A stretch of DNA of 64,000 bases from Streptomyces koelreuteriae (GTDB taxonomy: Bacteria; Actinomycetota; Actinomycetes; Streptomycetales; Streptomycetaceae): NCBI RefSeq assembly GCF_018604545.1, contig NZ_CP075896.1, positions 1,302,001 to 1,366,000 of the forward strand. The letters are read 5' to 3'. The position numbers and the translations under genes were made by a program. Shown here one piece after another: positions 63,101-64,000 of the stretch. Position 1 is the first letter of the stretch; each line of letters opens with the position of its first letter. The notes beneath the pieces were generated by a model that had not been told where the DNA came from, ran no database searches, and worked only from the letters and a program-made list of their open reading frames with translations.

Positions 63101-64000
63101 TCCACCCCCATATCGCCGACGCCCTGAAGGTTCCCGACCTGGTCCGGCTCACCGACGGGCTCGTGCTGCTCCGGTTCGAGTCGATGAAGATCTACTCGGC
63201 GCTGGCCGCCGTGCGCCGATTACTCGACCGGGGTACGGTCCGGCCGGGCCAGACCCTGATCGACAGCTCCAGCGGCATCTACGCCTACGCCCTCGCGCTG
63301 GCCTGCCACCGCCACGGCATGCGCTGCCACATCGTGGCGTCCACCACCGTCGACGCCACCACCCGCGCACAGTTGGAGATCCTCGGCGCGACCGTCGAGC
63401 AGGTGGAGCCGTCCCGGAATCTCAAGCTCGACCAGGAGTTACGGGTACGGCGGGTGCGCGAGATCCTCGCCGAGCGCCCCGACTGCCACTGGATGCGCCA
63501 GTACCACGACGACATCCACTGCCTGGGCTATCACGAGGTCGCCGACCGGATAGCGCAGGCGTTCCCCGACACCCCCCTGACCGTCGTCGGCGGCGTGGGC
63601 TCCGGGGCCTCGACGGGCGGTCTCGTGGAGCGGCTCAGGGAGACGGAGCGCTCGGTGCGGCTGGTCGGCGTGCAGCCCTTCGGCAGCGTCACCTTCGGCA
63701 GCCAGGACCATCACGACCCCGAGGCGATCATCGCCGGTATCGGGTCGTCGATCGTCTTCGACAACGTCCGCCACCATCTCTACGACACCGTGCACTGGAT
63801 GGACTTCACCCACGCCATGTCCGGCGCGGTCAGTCTGCTGCGCGAACACGCCGTCTTCGCCGGGCTGTCCACCGGCGCCGGGTACCTGGCCGCGACGTAC
63901 GAGGCCCGCCGCCACCCCGACCGGCTGCACCTGGTGATCGGCGCCGACACCGGACACCGCTATGTGGAGCGGGTCTTCGCCCGGCACCCGGAGGCCCTGG
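63097..64000 (+). CDS. Cysteine-synthase-fold PLP enzyme, B12-regulated (partial)
   Basis: GTG 63097 overlaps the kinase stop (GTGA), with AAGGAGG upstream; the frame stays open to the window end (301 codons). Fold-type II PLP motifs: Schiff-base Lys in RFESMKIYSALAAV, substrate loop DSSSGIYAYALALA, phosphate loop VGGVGSGASTGGL and DTGHRY near the end. It resembles cysteine synthase or threonine synthase, but the Asn-rich binding loop SGNTG is SSSGIY, so the substrate is probably different. Two TTA codons (63220-63222 and 63439-63441) suggest bldA dependence. The function is unknown. Confidence 0.82.
   Translation, partial: MIHPHIADALKVPDLVRLTDGLVLLRFESMKIYSALAAVRRLLDRGTVRPGQTLIDSSSGIYAYALALACHRHGMRCHIVASTTVDATTRAQLEILGATVEQVEPSRNLKLDQELRVRRVREILAERPDCHWMRQYHDDIHCLGYHEVADRIAQAFPDTPLTVVGGVGSGASTGGLVERLRETERSVRLVGVQPFGSVTFGSQDHHDPEAIIAGIGSSIVFDNVRHHLYDTVHWMDFTHAMSGAVSLLREHAVFAGLSTGAGYLAATYEARRHPDRLHLVIGADTGHRYVERVFARHPEAL

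Overview
The window is high-GC (about 70% or more by eye) actinobacterial chromosome. Codon use, GTG/TTG starts, rare TTA codons, a twice-occurring Streptomyces-type GGGGCGCGGGG intergenic repeat and the gene families all point to Streptomyces. I see no tRNA, rRNA, insertion sequence, phage gene or CRISPR array.

Layout. 1-15.6 kb: mixed housekeeping and secreted genes: the end of a methionine aminopeptidase, a ClpC-like unfoldase, gamma-glutamyltransferase, a membrane-anchored unknown, a secreted CocE/X-Pro hydrolase, an orphan glutamate-type ABC ATPase, a secreted SGNH hydrolase, exonuclease III, an MBL hydrolase, a fused PcaD-PcaC protein whose nucleophile serine is replaced by alanine, and a WYL regulator divergent from a RidA protein. 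15.6-17.0 kb: RarA/MgsA.

17.0-30.6 kb: a phenazine biosynthetic cluster, all on the minus strand. Transcription would run SnoaL-like, phzC, phzD, phzE, a YdhR-like gene, phzG, an AsnB/PhzH-like amidotransferase, phzB, a VOC protein, an O-methyltransferase, DUF488, a divergent asparaginase-like protein and phzF. A StrR-type activator lies upstream. PhzC raises DAHP supply, PhzE makes ADIC from chorismate, PhzD gives DHHA, PhzF isomerises it, PhzB helps condensation and PhzG oxidises. The amidotransferase and methyltransferase would decorate a phenazine carboxylic acid. The activator and the YdhR-like gene carry TTA codons, suggesting bldA control.

31-45.9 kb: an overlapping SNF2 helicase/SWIM zinc-finger pair; a ROK sugar kinase with a small membrane protein; a GntR regulator divergent from a Gfo/Idh/MocA dehydrogenase; a histidine kinase/membrane protein/response regulator set; a secreted RNase Sa homologue; a DHFR-like reductase and an SDR. 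45.9-52.5 kb: allantoin use (allantoicase, allantoinase, IclR regulator, malate synthase), with a similar sequence in two promoter regions that may be the IclR operator. 52.5-58.4 kb: a selenoprotein-W-like/HipA-like pair, then two iron boxes controlling a PPOX flavoprotein and a siderophore ABC importer with a fused permease. 58.4-60.3 kb: an APC permease and a universal stress protein.

60.3-64 kb: a B12-responsive region with two cobalamin riboswitches. One precedes a small [2Fe-2S] ferredoxin (minus strand). The other precedes a PduX-like GHMP kinase translationally coupled to a cysteine-synthase-fold PLP enzyme (plus strand) that has two TTA codons and runs off the window. A haem-type membrane reductase gene lies between the riboswitches. 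This kinase/PLP pair and the asparaginase-like protein in the phenazine operon are the best candidates for undescribed biology.
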